Shown here: piece after piece, positions 39,368 through 48,531 of the stretch | How positions within the stretch are numbered: the first letter of the stretch is position 1 | How the letters are laid out: every line of letters starts with the position of its first letter | From: Clostridium tagluense | GTDB lineage: Bacteria > Bacillota > Clostridia > Clostridiales > Clostridiaceae | Length of the DNA stretch: 64,000 nucleotides | NCBI RefSeq assembly: GCF_003865095.1 | Contig: NZ_BHYK01000003.1 | Span: forward strand, 211,493-275,492 | Direction of reading: 5' to 3' | Program-made: the position numbers and the translations under genes | The notes under the pieces: model-generated | The model's input: the letters and a program-made list of their open reading frames with translations, nothing else | Databases searched by the model: none | Told to the model about the DNA's origin: nothing

Positions 39368-39988
39368 CTAATTGAGTATTCTTCTTGCACCAGCGAATCT
39401 TTCATTGTAATAACTTTTATCTAAATTACTCACTGTAACTTTCCTACTTCCTGATGAGGCATGTATAAACTCTCCATCCCCTGCATAAATACCAACATGT
39501 GAAACTGGTCCATCTGTATTAAAGAAAATTAAATCTCCTTGTTTTAGATTGTCTCTAGGTACTGAACTTCCCTCACCTATTTGAGAACCTGTATAATGTG
39601 GTAAATCTACTCCAAAAGCATTATAAACATACTTTGTAAAGCCTGAACAATCAAAAGATTTAGGTCCCGAAGCTCCCCATACGTATGGTTTCCCAATAAA
39701 ATCATAGGCATAAGAAATTAAATCCATTTCGCTACCTTCAACTAATTCTTTAGTTGAAATTCCACCTCTAGATAATCTTTTTTCCACTTCTTTTTTCTTT
39801 TTTTGCGCACTTCTTTCTGGAACTTTAATAACCTTATCTGTTTTAAAAGTTACACAACGAAGAAACACTTGTGTGGGCCCTTTAATTACAATATCAGCTT
39901 TTACCATTTCTGTTTTCATACTTGTAAAAAAAACTATGAATAATAGAAAAACTGGCATTTTGACTAAATTAGATTTTAAAGTGTTCAC
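39368..39988 (-). CDS. NlpC/P60 peptidoglycan endopeptidase
   Basis: 206 residues, exported (hydrophobic segment 11-24). An unassigned basic linker is followed by an NlpC/P60 domain at about 88-206 with catalytic Cys114 (SFDCSGF), His164 (VSHVGIY) and His176. It cuts stem peptides in the wall. GTG start at 39988 behind GGAGGGAGTGGA. A c-di-AMP riboswitch in its leader ties it to wall and osmotic signalling. Confidence 0.94.
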   Translation of the reverse strand: MNTLKSNLVKMPVFLLFIVFFTSMKTEMVKADIVIKGPTQVFLRCVTFKTDKVIKVPERSAQKKKKEVEKRLSRGGISTKELVEGSEMDLISYAYDFIGKPYVWGASGPKSFDCSGFTKYVYNAFGVDLPHYTGSQIGEGSSVPRDNLKQGDLIFFNTDGPVSHVGIYAGDGEFIHASSGSRKVTVSNLDKSYYNERFAGARRILN

Positions 39989-39997
39989 TCCACTCCC

Positions 39998-40125
39998 TCC
40001 TAAAGCTTCCGAAGTTAGCTGACGGGTTCGGGATTGAAGGCTCCCTACTAGTAAATATCTACTATTTTCTAGATTAACCCCATAATTCTTGGTTCCTCCG
40101 TACCTATATATAAATAGGATTCAGC
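39998..40125 (-). promoter_or_regulatory. cyclic di-AMP riboswitch (ydaO/yuaA type)
   Basis: On the minus strand the leader of the NlpC/P60 gene reads ATAGGTACGGAGGAACCA, then GGGGTTAATC, then GGGAGCCTTC, ATCCCGAACCCGTCAGCT and AACTTCGGAAGC. These are the conserved blocks of the c-di-AMP aptamer in the right order. The motif reaches to within about ten bases of the start codon. In other bacteria this class turns off wall hydrolase and ion-transport genes when c-di-AMP is high. Confidence 0.93.
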
Positions 40126-40202
40126 TTGATTTATTGTAAATATTTTTCATAAAAATGTCAATAGCTTTAATGGCCTTTGAAAAGAACTGAATATTATAAT
40201 CA

Positions 40203-40733
40203 TTATTTCATTTTATTGACATTAAATTCTTTTTTTAAAATTAAAATATCCTTGTCTTTGCTATTTATCTCTAAAAAATTACTTGTTACTCTACTTATTT
40301 CAAAGTTATTATTTTTCCATATTTTCATCATACCCTTATTATCAGCTGAAACAAAAGTATAGAAATTACGTATTCCATAATTTTTATACAAATGTTTTAT
40401 GAATTCATCAATAATTTTAGTAGCTACATCAACATCACATAATCCAAGTTCTATTAAATAGCACATAATCCACACTTCATTTGGATTTTTAAATTCTATT
40501 CTCCCTTTAATAATTCCTATAAGTTCACTATCCCTTAAAACTTTAAGAAAGTATTCTCCCTCACTTACATAATACTCTAAATATCTTTCGTAGAAATCCA
40601 CAATCCCGTAATCCTGACTCGCATCTATATTAAATCCTTGCTTAGAATTAATCCAATCTTCAATTTTAGTAATATCTTCTTTTTCTACACTCATGATACT
40701 AACATCATCAAACATAATATCTATATTAAACAT
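40203..40733 (-). CDS. GNAT-family N-acetyltransferase-like protein
   Basis: 176 residues. The middle (FLKVLRDSELIGIIKGRI, YLIELGLCD) and the C-terminal FVSADNKGMMKIWKNNNFEI read like a GNAT fold with an acetyl-CoA site, but the classical RxxGxG/A loop is not obvious. Substrate unknown. Single gene, with its own upstream gap of 200 bases. Confidence 0.65.
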   Translation of the reverse strand: MFNIDIMFDDVSIMSVEKEDITKIEDWINSKQGFNIDASQDYGIVDFYERYLEYYVSEGEYFLKVLRDSELIGIIKGRIEFKNPNEVWIMCYLIELGLCDVDVATKIIDEFIKHLYKNYGIRNFYTFVSADNKGMMKIWKNNNFEISRVTSNFLEINSKDKDILILKKEFNVNKMK

Positions 40734-40850
40734 ATTCTCACCTCTTGGATAATTAAAATCTACGTTAGTAATTAATTCTACATTACATTTAAATTTCCTT
40801 CAATAAAAAAAGTATATATTACTAAGCATTTAAAATGCCATATAAATTTT

Positions 40851-40884
40851 ATAACCCTATATTTTTTTATAGGGTTATAAAATA
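40851..40884 (-). terminator. terminator after the Met-rich protein gene
   Basis: ATTTTATAACCCTATA pairs with TATAGGGTTATAAAAT across a T-rich loop. Confidence 0.75.
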
Positions 40885-40933
40885 AATGATTTCTGTAATT
40901 TATTTGTGCTCTATGTTGAACTTAAGACTATTT

Positions 40934-41464
40934 TTATTCCTCACTATACATAAGTGTAAGTCTAACAATTCTTCTAACTATATTTCTTGCCTCTGCATAA
41001 GGCATACCATACCTAGTCAAACTTCTAAATATAGCAGGATTATACCTTTCAATTTTTCTTACAATAGCATCAACATCATTGTATTTTGGATTAACTCTAT
41101 TTTGATTATTATATTCACCTTCATCTTCATATTTATCCATTTGCCTTAATCCTTCATTCTCATCCCCATAATCTTTCATAGATGCATCTCCATACATCAT
41201 AGACATTGAATCAAGCCCATTCATAGACATATCTTCATTAAATTGATTCATTCCCATACCTGGGTCCATTTCCATATTTGGATTCACATCTTGCATGTAT
41301 TCCATTGGCCTACCCATATTTGGGTTCATACCCATACTTGTGTTCATACCCATATTCGGCATGCTATTCATTTGCCCATACCCATACATCATAGGTTCAA
41401 ATGGAATCATTTCATATTCTTCATCCATGTCTGTATCTTCAAAGTTTCTGCCCTCTAGATTCAT
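40934..41464 (-). CDS. Met-, Asn- and Gly-rich hypothetical protein
   Basis: 176 residues. Residues 25-90 consist of repeats built on MGMNxNMG, NPNMGM and similar. The last 45 residues (VDAIVRKIERYNPAIFRSLTRYGMPYAEARNIVRRIVR) form a compact charged helical domain that may be the functional part. ATG 41464 has the better spacing to GGGAGGG than ATG 41467. A spore-surface or storage role is possible for such composition, but I do not recognise the family. Confidence 0.75.
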   Translation of the reverse strand: MNLEGRNFEDTDMDEEYEMIPFEPMMYGYGQMNSMPNMGMNTSMGMNPNMGRPMEYMQDVNPNMEMDPGMGMNQFNEDMSMNGLDSMSMMYGDASMKDYGDENEGLRQMDKYEDEGEYNNQNRVNPKYNDVDAIVRKIERYNPAIFRSLTRYGMPYAEARNIVRRIVRLTLMYSEE

Positions 41465-41628
41465 CATTGCCCTCCCTACTTTCCATATTACTAATACATT
41501 AACAATTTATGCTAGAGGCAACGTTTTGATACTAATTTTTATAATAAATTTTTGAAAGGGTATTTTACTACAAATGCATTTCACGTAATATACCCTTTGT
41601 TCACGGTACCAAATGAAAAAATGACATA

Positions 41629-41662
41629 AAAATAAAGAGGGTAATCACACCCTCTTTATTTG
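41629..41662. terminator. bidirectional terminator
   Basis: AAATAAAGAGGGT pairs with ACCCTCTTTATTT around AATCAC. It follows the small 40-residue gene on the minus strand. Confidence 0.88.
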
Positions 41663-41667
41663 CCTTG

Positions 41668-41790
41668 CTACTTTAATCCTCTTACAGGTTTACTCATGTT
41701 ACTGTCACCGTTCATAGTAACAGGATTATTTTCTTTATTCTTAAATGACTTCTCCTGTTTTTCATTGGAATTATTCTTTTTATCTTTCAT
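41668..41790 (-). CDS. 40-residue Lys/Asn-rich small protein
   Basis: Starts MKDKKNNSNEKQEKS and ends MSKPVRGLK. AAAGAGGTG lies before the ATG and a terminator follows the stop, so translation is likely. It is too short for routine gene calls. No family recognised. Confidence 0.6.
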   Translation of the reverse strand: MKDKKNNSNEKQEKSFKNKENNPVTMNGDSNMSKPVRGLK

Positions 41791-41811
41791 AAACAACACC
41801 TCTTTCAGATG

Positions 41812-42080
41812 TTAGTTTTTCCATATTTCTTTTAAAAATTCATATCTCCTGGATTTTTCTCTATCTTCTTTATTTTTAATGGAAAAGTCTTGATGATACG
41901 CTTCTGCTAAATAAAAATTTGCAAGTGGAACTATAAACCTGATCTACTTCATAACGCGCTGTAATCTGCGATTTAACCACATCATAACTTGGATTATGAA
42001 CATTCCTACCTGCATTCCAAGCTTTTACTTCTATAACCGCTTCTAGATGATAAAAACAGTCTACCCTACTCTTGATAATT
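41812..42080 (-). pseudogene. remnant of peptide methionine sulfoxide reductase (msrA-like)
   Basis: Two frames together recall MsrA. One gives CFYHLEAVIEVK, then AGRNVHNPSYDVV, similar to the GCFWxxEA and GxTxNPSYxxV parts. The other, after a frameshift near 41935, gives LANFYLAEAYHQDFSIKN, similar to the FYPAExYHQDY end. No start codon, catalytic GCFW changed, and the centre missing. The match is by eye only. Confidence 0.5.
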
Positions 42081-42149
42081 TATTTATATAACTGAGAAAA
42101 GAGAGGCATGTACGCCTCTCTTTTCTAGTATTCCAAAACCATAAAACCT

Positions 42150-42231
42150 TGGTGCGACAGACGGGACTTGAACCCGTATGGTCTCCCACACGCCCCTTAA
42201 ACGTGCGCGTCTGCCATTCCGCCACTATCGC
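42150..42231 (-). tRNA. tRNA-Leu (anticodon AAG)
   Basis: 82 nt with encoded CCA. GCGATAG acceptor pairs with CTGTCGC (one wobble). Anticodon stem CACGT/GCGTG with loop TTAAGGG gives AAG. A long variable arm and GGGTTCAAGTCCC T arm fit Leu. Confidence 0.85.
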
Positions 42232-42348
42232 AAATGTTATTTTTATTATAAAAGGGAAATCTTATAGCCATATTGGCTTACACCGCTTACAACTACAAGA
42301 TTTATTATATATCAGTTTAATATGAATTGTCAATATATTAGTTGTTTT

Positions 42349-42915
42349 TTAAGATACCTTAAATTTGTCACCATATAGTTTAAAATAAATTTTATAATTT
42401 GTCTTTACTTTTTTTACATATTTATCGGTTTCTCCAAAAGGAATGTTATTTATTTTTTTTCCGTCCTGTGAATATTCTTTATTTTTAAGCCACTTTTGAA
42501 CATTTCCACGCCCACCATTATAGGCCGCCAGCACTAAATCTATATCTCCATTAAATTCGGTATTTAAATTATTAATATACCAACATCCCATAGCAATATT
42601 AATTTCATTATCGTATAATTTTTCTACTTTATAGTCTTTTAATTGCATATTTTGAGCAATCCAAAGTCCAGTATCTGGCATTATCTGCATAAGCCCATAG
42701 GCACCTCTATTAGACATAGCCTTTCCATTAAAATCACTTTCTGCTTTAATTACAGCTGCAACCAAACAGGGATCTACATTATACCTTTGAGAATACGTAA
42801 CTATATGCTCTTCATATTTTATTGGATAAAAACTTTTAAAAATACTTTTAATATTAATTACTATAATGCACAAAAAAATTATGCATAAAATTTTTATAAT
42901 TTTTTTAAACTTCAT
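42349..42915 (-). CDS. lytic transglycosylase (SLT domain)
   Basis: 188 residues. N-terminal membrane anchor (8-23). Catalytic Glu59 in IKAESDFN, then GAYGLMQIMP and the late LAAYNGG motif, all typical of Slt70-type lysozyme folds. It cleaves glycan strands to anhydromuropeptides. The start overlaps the coaE 3' end by 11 bases. Confidence 0.94.
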   Translation of the reverse strand: MKFKKIIKILCIIFLCIIVINIKSIFKSFYPIKYEEHIVTYSQRYNVDPCLVAAVIKAESDFNGKAMSNRGAYGLMQIMPDTGLWIAQNMQLKDYKVEKLYDNEINIAMGCWYINNLNTEFNGDIDLVLAAYNGGRGNVQKWLKNKEYSQDGKKINNIPFGETDKYVKKVKTNYKIYFKLYGDKFKVS

Positions 42916-43519
42916 CTTTCACATCTAACCTTTCTAATTGTGTAATAATCAAATCTAGTTGTAACTTTGTATTTTCAATGCTTCCTCCATTATCAATAAT
43001 AAAATCCGCAAACTTCCTCTTTTCATCTATTGGCATTTGAGCTCTTATTCTATCTATTGCCGCATCTAAATCTAAATCGTCCCGAAGCATAATCCTTTGT
43101 ATCTGAACATCGCTACTTACCCAAACTAATATAATTACATCCATACTGGTATGTAAATTATTCTCTATTAAAGTAGGCGCATCAAGAAAACATATCTTAC
43201 AATTATCTTGTTCATAGGCTTTTATCCTACGATTTATTTCATTTATTATAAAAGGCATAATTATACACTCTAGCTTTTTTCTTAGGGTATCATTTTTAAA
43301 TATATAATTTCCAAACTCTTTTCTCCTTAGTTTACCTTCCTCGTCAAAAAACTCATACCCAAATTCTTCTTTAATTTGAGAGATTAGCTCAGGATTTATT
43401 ATAAAAACCTCTCTAGCTACAATATCAGCATCAATAATAGGAAGGAGCTTTTCTTTTAGCATATTAGTTACTGTGCTCTTTCCACTACCAATACCACCTG
43501 TTATCCCTACCTTAAGCAT
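42905..43519 (-). CDS. coaE: dephospho-CoA kinase
   Basis: 204 residues. P-loop GGIGSGKST at 8-16, DADIVAREVF and the lid region with RIRAQMPIDEK. Last step of CoA synthesis. Follows polA by 62 bases, as in most Clostridium genomes. Confidence 0.96.
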   Translation of the reverse strand: MLKVGITGGIGSGKSTVTNMLKEKLLPIIDADIVAREVFIINPELISQIKEEFGYEFFDEEGKLRRKEFGNYIFKNDTLRKKLECIIMPFIINEINRRIKAYEQDNCKICFLDAPTLIENNLHTSMDVIILVWVSSDVQIQRIMLRDDLDLDAAIDRIRAQMPIDEKRKFADFIIDNGGSIENTKLQLDLIITQLERLDVKDEV

Positions 43520-43581
43520 ATTCTCCCTCCCTTTTTTTAAATTAAGAATTGAAAGTTATGGCTTTAATTCTCAATTTTTAA

Positions 43582-46197
43582 TTACTTCGCCTCATACCAA
43601 GTTTCTCCAATACTTATTCCTACTTCTAGAGGAACTGAAAGTTTTATAACATTTTCCATCTGCTCTTTAACTAAACTCTCAACTTGCTGTGCCTCATCTT
43701 TATATACATTTAATATTAATTCATCGTGTACTTGAAGTATTAGAGTACTTTTTAACCCTGACTCCTTTAATTTATGGAATACATTTACCATAGCCAGCTT
43801 AATGATATCTGCTGCTGTCCCTTGTATTGGTGTATTCATAGCAAGCCTTTTTCCAAAGGACTGGACAATTTTATTTGAGGAGTTTATTTCAGGGATTGCT
43901 CTTCTTCTATTAAAGATTGTGGTAACACTATTATTTTTCTCAGCTTCAACCACTATATCCTCCATATACTGCTTAACTTTTGGATATCTTGCAAAATAGG
44001 CATCTATATAAATTTTAGCTTCTTTTCTAGATACATTTATATCCTTTGCTAAGCTAAATTCTCCAATGCCATATACTATTCCAAAGTTTACAGCTTTAGC
44101 ATTACTTCTCATAAGTGATGTAACTTCTTGAAGCGGTACATTAAACACCTCTGAAGCAGTTTTAGTATGAATATCACTATGGTTAATGAAAGCTTCAATT
44201 AAATTTTCATCCCCAGATATATGAGCCAAAACTCTAAGCTCTATTTGTGAATAATCCGCAGATAATATAACACACTGATCATTGTGTGGTATAAATACTC
44301 GTCTTATAGCTCTACCCATTTCATGTTTTATAGGAATATTTTGCAAATTAGGCTCTGTACTTGATAATCTTCCTGTTGTAGTTACTGTTTGAGTAAAGTT
44401 GGAATGTATCCTACAATCTGTATCAATAACAGCTTGTAGTCCCTCTATATAAGTAGAAAAAATCTTTGTAAGCCCTCTATAGCGAGTTATTTCTGTTATA
44501 ATAGGATGCTTATCTACTAGTGCCTCTAAAACCTCAGCATTAGTTGAATATCCTGTTTTTGTTTTCTTTATAACAGGTAAATCTAATTTTTCAAATAATA
44601 TCTTTCCTAATTGTTTTGGAGATTTAATATTAAATTCTTCTCCAGCTAATGCAAAAATAGTGCTTTCCATTTCATTTATGTCTTTTGCAAATTTTATATT
44701 AAGTTCCGTTAATTTATCTTTGTCTATTGTAAACCCTTCTGCCTCCATATATGATATAGCCTCTGTTAATGGTTGCTCCATGGTATATAGAAGTTCTTCC
44801 ATTTTATACTCTTTAATCTTCACTTCTAATAGTTCATAAAGTTTTTTTAGTAATGCTACTTTATTAATCTCTTTTGCATCACCCTCACCTACTATGCTAA
44901 TTCTAAGAAATGTATCAATAAGAGTTTCTAAGCTATATTCACTTTGGGCTGAATTTATCAAATAAGCTGATAGTTCTGTATCAAATTTTACTGCTTCTAG
45001 CACAATCCCTTTTTTATTAAGAGCTGTATAAGCATTTTTTAAGGAATGGCTTACCTTTTTAATATCTTTGCTTTCAAGCATAGTTTTTAAATAACCTATA
45101 GCTTTTTCTTCATCTTCATTAAATAGGTCAATAACCTTAATAGCATAGTTTTTTTCCTTATAACTCAGGTATATGTTATTTAAAGTAATTTTAGAAAAAA
45201 CATTGGCGTCTGTAATATCAAATATTATATAAATTGTATCTTTAACCTCTTCTACTAATTTTTTAAGCGCTGGTAACTTATCTATTACTGTAAAATCAGC
45301 TGAAAATATTTCTTCAATTGAATCCTTATCATCTGCTATTTTTCCTATTAGTGATTTAAACTGCAATTTATAGAATAAATCTTTTACAGCACGTACATCA
45401 TAGTTTTCTTTTGATTTAATTGAATCTAAATCTATTTCCATAGGCACGCTAGTAATAATAGTAGCTAATTTTTTACTAAAAATAGCCTGCTCACTATAAG
45501 TCATTAAATTTTCTACAAGCTTTTTGCCACTGATTTTTTCAATATTCATAAGGACATTTTCTATACTCTTATACTCTTTTATAAGCTTATACGCAGTTTT
45601 TTCACCAACTCCTGGCACTCCTGGAATATTATCCGAGGCGTCTCCCATTAAGCCCTTTACATCTATAAATTCAGTAGGGGTTACTCCAAAATCCTCTATT
45701 ATTCGATTTCTATCATATATTTCTTTTTCTGACATTCCCTTTTTATTTATTACAACTTTAACATTATCTGTAGCAAGCTGAAGTGCATCTCTGTCTCCTG
45801 TTACTATAAAGACTTCTAGTCCCTCTTTTTCTCCAATTACAGATAGTGTTCCTATTAAATCATCTGCTTCAAATCCATCTAATTCAAAAATGTCTATAGC
45901 CATTTTCTCTAAAAGTTCCCTAACTATAGCAAACTGTCCTATAAGCTCATCAGGCATTTTCTTTCTGCCTGCCTTATAATCACTATATTCTTCATGACGA
46001 AAAGTAGGTGCCTTTCTGTCGAAGGTTGTAACAATATAATCTGGCTCAAATTCCTCTTTCATTTTTAAGAGCATATTTGTAAAACCATAAACTGCATTAG
46101 TATATATCCCATCTGAATTTGTTAGGGCTGGTAATGCATAAAACGCTCTATACATAAGACTATGACCATCTAAAATTAATAACCTTTCTTTAGACAT
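43582..46197 (-). CDS. polA: DNA polymerase I
   Basis: 871 residues. 5' nuclease domain at about 1-290 (DGHSLMYRAFYALP, GDRDALQL, GVPGVGEKTA), an inactive-looking 3'-5' exonuclease domain at about 300-470, and the polymerase domain with SADYSQIELRVLAHIS, KAVNFGIVYGIGEFSL and QVHDELIL. In the exonuclease domain the first metal motif reads FDITD where an active enzyme has DxE, so proofreading is probably lost, as in Bacillus Pol I. Repairs DNA and removes RNA primers. Confidence 0.96.
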   Translation of the reverse strand: MSKERLLILDGHSLMYRAFYALPALTNSDGIYTNAVYGFTNMLLKMKEEFEPDYIVTTFDRKAPTFRHEEYSDYKAGRKKMPDELIGQFAIVRELLEKMAIDIFELDGFEADDLIGTLSVIGEKEGLEVFIVTGDRDALQLATDNVKVVINKKGMSEKEIYDRNRIIEDFGVTPTEFIDVKGLMGDASDNIPGVPGVGEKTAYKLIKEYKSIENVLMNIEKISGKKLVENLMTYSEQAIFSKKLATIITSVPMEIDLDSIKSKENYDVRAVKDLFYKLQFKSLIGKIADDKDSIEEIFSADFTVIDKLPALKKLVEEVKDTIYIIFDITDANVFSKITLNNIYLSYKEKNYAIKVIDLFNEDEEKAIGYLKTMLESKDIKKVSHSLKNAYTALNKKGIVLEAVKFDTELSAYLINSAQSEYSLETLIDTFLRISIVGEGDAKEINKVALLKKLYELLEVKIKEYKMEELLYTMEQPLTEAISYMEAEGFTIDKDKLTELNIKFAKDINEMESTIFALAGEEFNIKSPKQLGKILFEKLDLPVIKKTKTGYSTNAEVLEALVDKHPIITEITRYRGLTKIFSTYIEGLQAVIDTDCRIHSNFTQTVTTTGRLSSTEPNLQNIPIKHEMGRAIRRVFIPHNDQCVILSADYSQIELRVLAHISGDENLIEAFINHSDIHTKTASEVFNVPLQEVTSLMRSNAKAVNFGIVYGIGEFSLAKDINVSRKEAKIYIDAYFARYPKVKQYMEDIVVEAEKNNSVTTIFNRRRAIPEINSSNKIVQSFGKRLAMNTPIQGTAADIIKLAMVNVFHKLKESGLKSTLILQVHDELILNVYKDEAQQVESLVKEQMENVIKLSVPLEVGISIGETWYEAK

Positions 46198-46233
46198 TTT
46201 AAATCCCTTCTTTCTGCTATGATTACATTTTTT

Positions 46234-47151
46234 TTAGAATATACTTAAATCTAATTCCTTAGACAATTCTTCTAAAACCTTTATACCACCAATACTATTA
46301 CCTTTTTGATCCAGCGCGGGTCCAATTACGCCAACACCCATTCTCCTAGGCACTGCTGCCATTATGCCTCCACCTACGCCACTTTTTGCAGGTATTCCTA
46401 TATGTACTGCAAAATTACCTGAACCATCATACATGCCACAAGTAACCATTATAGTTTTAATTATTCTAGTAGCTTCTCTAGATAAAACTCTTTCATTCTT
46501 AGAAAAAATCACACCTGAATTAGCAAGCATAGCTCCTATTCTTGCTATATCCCTACAATTGACCTCCATTGAACACTGCTTAAAGTATACATCTAAAACC
46601 TCTTCCACATCACCCTCAATAACACCTGTGCTCTTCATGAAATAAGCCAGTGATCTGTTTCTATCCCCTGTAGCTTTTTCAGAGGTATAAACACCTTCGT
46701 TAATATTAATATCAGGATTACCTGTAATTTTCCTCGTAAACTTTAAAATCCTATTAAATTTTTCCTCTGCAGTATCACCTGTAATTAATGAAACTACTGC
46801 AATCGCTCCAGCATTTATCATTGGGTTTATGGGTCTTTGGTCAATATTTTTCTCTAAATTTATTATGGAATTAAAACCAGCTTCTGTAGGCTCCATTCCT
46901 ATTTTAGTAAACACATAATCTACTCCATTATCAATTATTGCTAGCATAAGTGTAACAACCTTTGATATACTTTGTATTGTAAATTTTGTTTCATAATCCC
47001 CTGCGGAAAATTCTTCTCCATCAAGAGTAGTTACGCAAATACCTAGAGCCTCTCCATCTGCTTTAGAAAGTTCTGGTATATATGAGGCAACTTTGCCTTC
47101 CTTAGTATAGTGTCTATTTTTTTCAATGATAGTATCCAATATTCTTTTCAT
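46234..47151 (-). CDS. glsA: glutaminase A
   Basis: 305 residues from ATG 47151 (AGGGGGGT upstream). A beta-lactamase-like glutaminase: catalytic SxxK at 61-64 (SISK), conserved RPINPMINAGAIA and VPAKSGVGGGI (here IPAKSGVGGGI). Converts glutamine to glutamate and ammonia. Monocistronic. Confidence 0.95.
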   Translation of the reverse strand: MKRILDTIIEKNRHYTKEGKVASYIPELSKADGEALGICVTTLDGEEFSAGDYETKFTIQSISKVVTLMLAIIDNGVDYVFTKIGMEPTEAGFNSIINLEKNIDQRPINPMINAGAIAVVSLITGDTAEEKFNRILKFTRKITGNPDININEGVYTSEKATGDRNRSLAYFMKSTGVIEGDVEEVLDVYFKQCSMEVNCRDIARIGAMLANSGVIFSKNERVLSREATRIIKTIMVTCGMYDGSGNFAVHIGIPAKSGVGGGIMAAVPRRMGVGVIGPALDQKGNSIGGIKVLEELSKELDLSIF

Positions 47152-47385
47152 GTTACCCCCCTGACTAAACAATACAATAAAATGTATTTTTTTATATTAG
47201 TATTTACATGTACACTACATATAATACTATACCTTGAGTGGTTTTTTCAATTGATTGTGGAAAATTAAATGTTACATTGCTTAATATGGAATGAATACTT
47301 TAATCAAAATGAAAGCAGATATAAATTTTCACTATAACTATTGCATTAATTATAAATATATGTTAAAATAATTCTTGTCAGACAT

Positions 47386-47472
47386 GCCGAAGTGGTGGAA
47401 CTGGCAGACGCGCTGGACTCAAAATCCAGTGGTAGCAATACCGTGCGGGTTCGATTCCCGCCTCCGGCACCA
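47386..47472 (+). tRNA. tRNA-Leu (anticodon CAA)
   Basis: 87 nt with encoded CCA. CTGGA-CTCAAAA-TCCAG anticodon arm gives CAA; long variable arm; T arm CGGGTTCGATTCCCG. One acceptor pair is mismatched. Everything to its right is accessory DNA, so its 3' end is a likely integration site. Confidence 0.93.
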
Positions 47473-47982
47473 TGTATTTTAAAGAAAGACTGTATCACTT
47501 AGTTTTAAAGCTAAATGATGCAGTCTTTTTTATTTATTTGGTACTATAATTGGTACTACTAGACTAAATGTATATCAATACACCATATAAATATCTTTGT
47601 GCGAGATTATATTATCTTAAGTTTTATAGTTTTTATGTATTAAAGCTATTTAGATTATAACCTAAATAGCTCTATGTGCTTTAATTCCCAATCAAGTGAA
47701 AACTAAAGCTATTTTAAATAAGTTAGACAACTCTCTTTAGAGTTGCTGACAACGGCTGAACCTGCGACCAACTGGTTCGTAATGTGATGTTTTAAGCAAT
47801 TTTAAATAGTACTCAAAGTGGCTTAAATGCTCATTTTACTTTTTAAACTATACTTGTCTATCCCTATTAATATTAAACTATAAGGGGCAAAAAAAGGGGC
47901 AAAAATTATTATGGCTGATATAAACATCCCCAACGTTACATTAACTATTTCTTAAATGTATATTTGCACTCTAGACGTTCGT

Positions 47983-48099
47983 GAACCGGACCCCAAAGGA
48001 ATACTCCTTGGCGTGCTGCACCGGTGAAGGAATGTGCTTTGACTTCTTCGAAGGCTTGCCCTAATTAGCCAAAGCAAACTTGAGTGCATTGTTATATGC
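47983..48099 (-). repeat. cassette-type repeat R1 (divergent)
   Basis: Shares the GGTGAAGGAATGTG core with R3-R5 and ACCGGACCC..AAAG with R2, and ends in GTTATATGC at 48091-48099. A CCAAAGGA/TCCTTGG hairpin lies inside. No gene remains between R1 and R2. Confidence 0.55.
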
Positions 48100-48251
48100 A
48101 GCTTTAGCCGTTACATTTTCGGCTGAACCTATTTAAATAATCTTTATTTTACTTCATACAATACGAACAAAATGAATTATTCAAACAGACATTATAGTCT
48201 GCTATTTATATGAATAATCTTACTTAAGAGTTATCTATCGTGCTACATCAA

Positions 48252-48477
48252 TACCGGACCCAAAGAAATACCTCCGGGCTGCGCTTGCGCCGTGAAGGAA
48301 TATGTTTTGGCGCCATTTTGTAAATGACGCATAACGACTTCGAACACGTGACGCCCTTCGGCCTTAGATAGCTCCTATCTTAGGCTGAAGGGATGTGGGG
48401 ATGGGCTTCTAAAAACACTGAGTCCTAAGCAGAACACGAAAAGCCTAGAACCCTTGCGCGGGTTCATTGTTATAAGC
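48252..48477 (-). repeat. cassette-type repeat R2 (divergent), 3' of the RNA ligase gene
   Basis: ACCGGACCCAAAG, CGTGAAGGAATATG and TTTTGGCGCC parallel R1 and the core of R3-R5. Further hairpins follow (CCCTTCGGCCTTAGATA with TATCTTAGGCTGAAGGG) and the segment ends with GTTATAAGC at 48469-48477. Confidence 0.55.
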
Positions 48478-48531
48478 TGTTCAGCGGCCCTAACTTCAGA
48501 GCTTGGCAAGGAGGCCAAGCACCCAAAAACA

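Larger units (their letters stand above)
47473..48531. other. gene-free junction between tRNA-Leu and the cassette array
   Basis: No full gene. A hairpin at 47486-47532 (AAGACTGTATCA / TGATGCAGTCTT) can end the tRNA transcript. The repeated words TTGGTACTATAATTGGTACTAC (47555 region) and GGGGCAAAAAAAGGGGCAAAA (47883 region) are of the kind left at the 3' end of tyrosine-integrase genes next to tRNAs, so a deleted element is plausible. From 47970 on it contains two divergent cassette-type repeats. Confidence 0.55.

Noticed and set aside
40934..41464. Collagen-like or ice-binding repeat protein
   Set aside because: The Met/Asn/Gly repeats lack a Gly-X-Y or Thr-x-Thr pattern.
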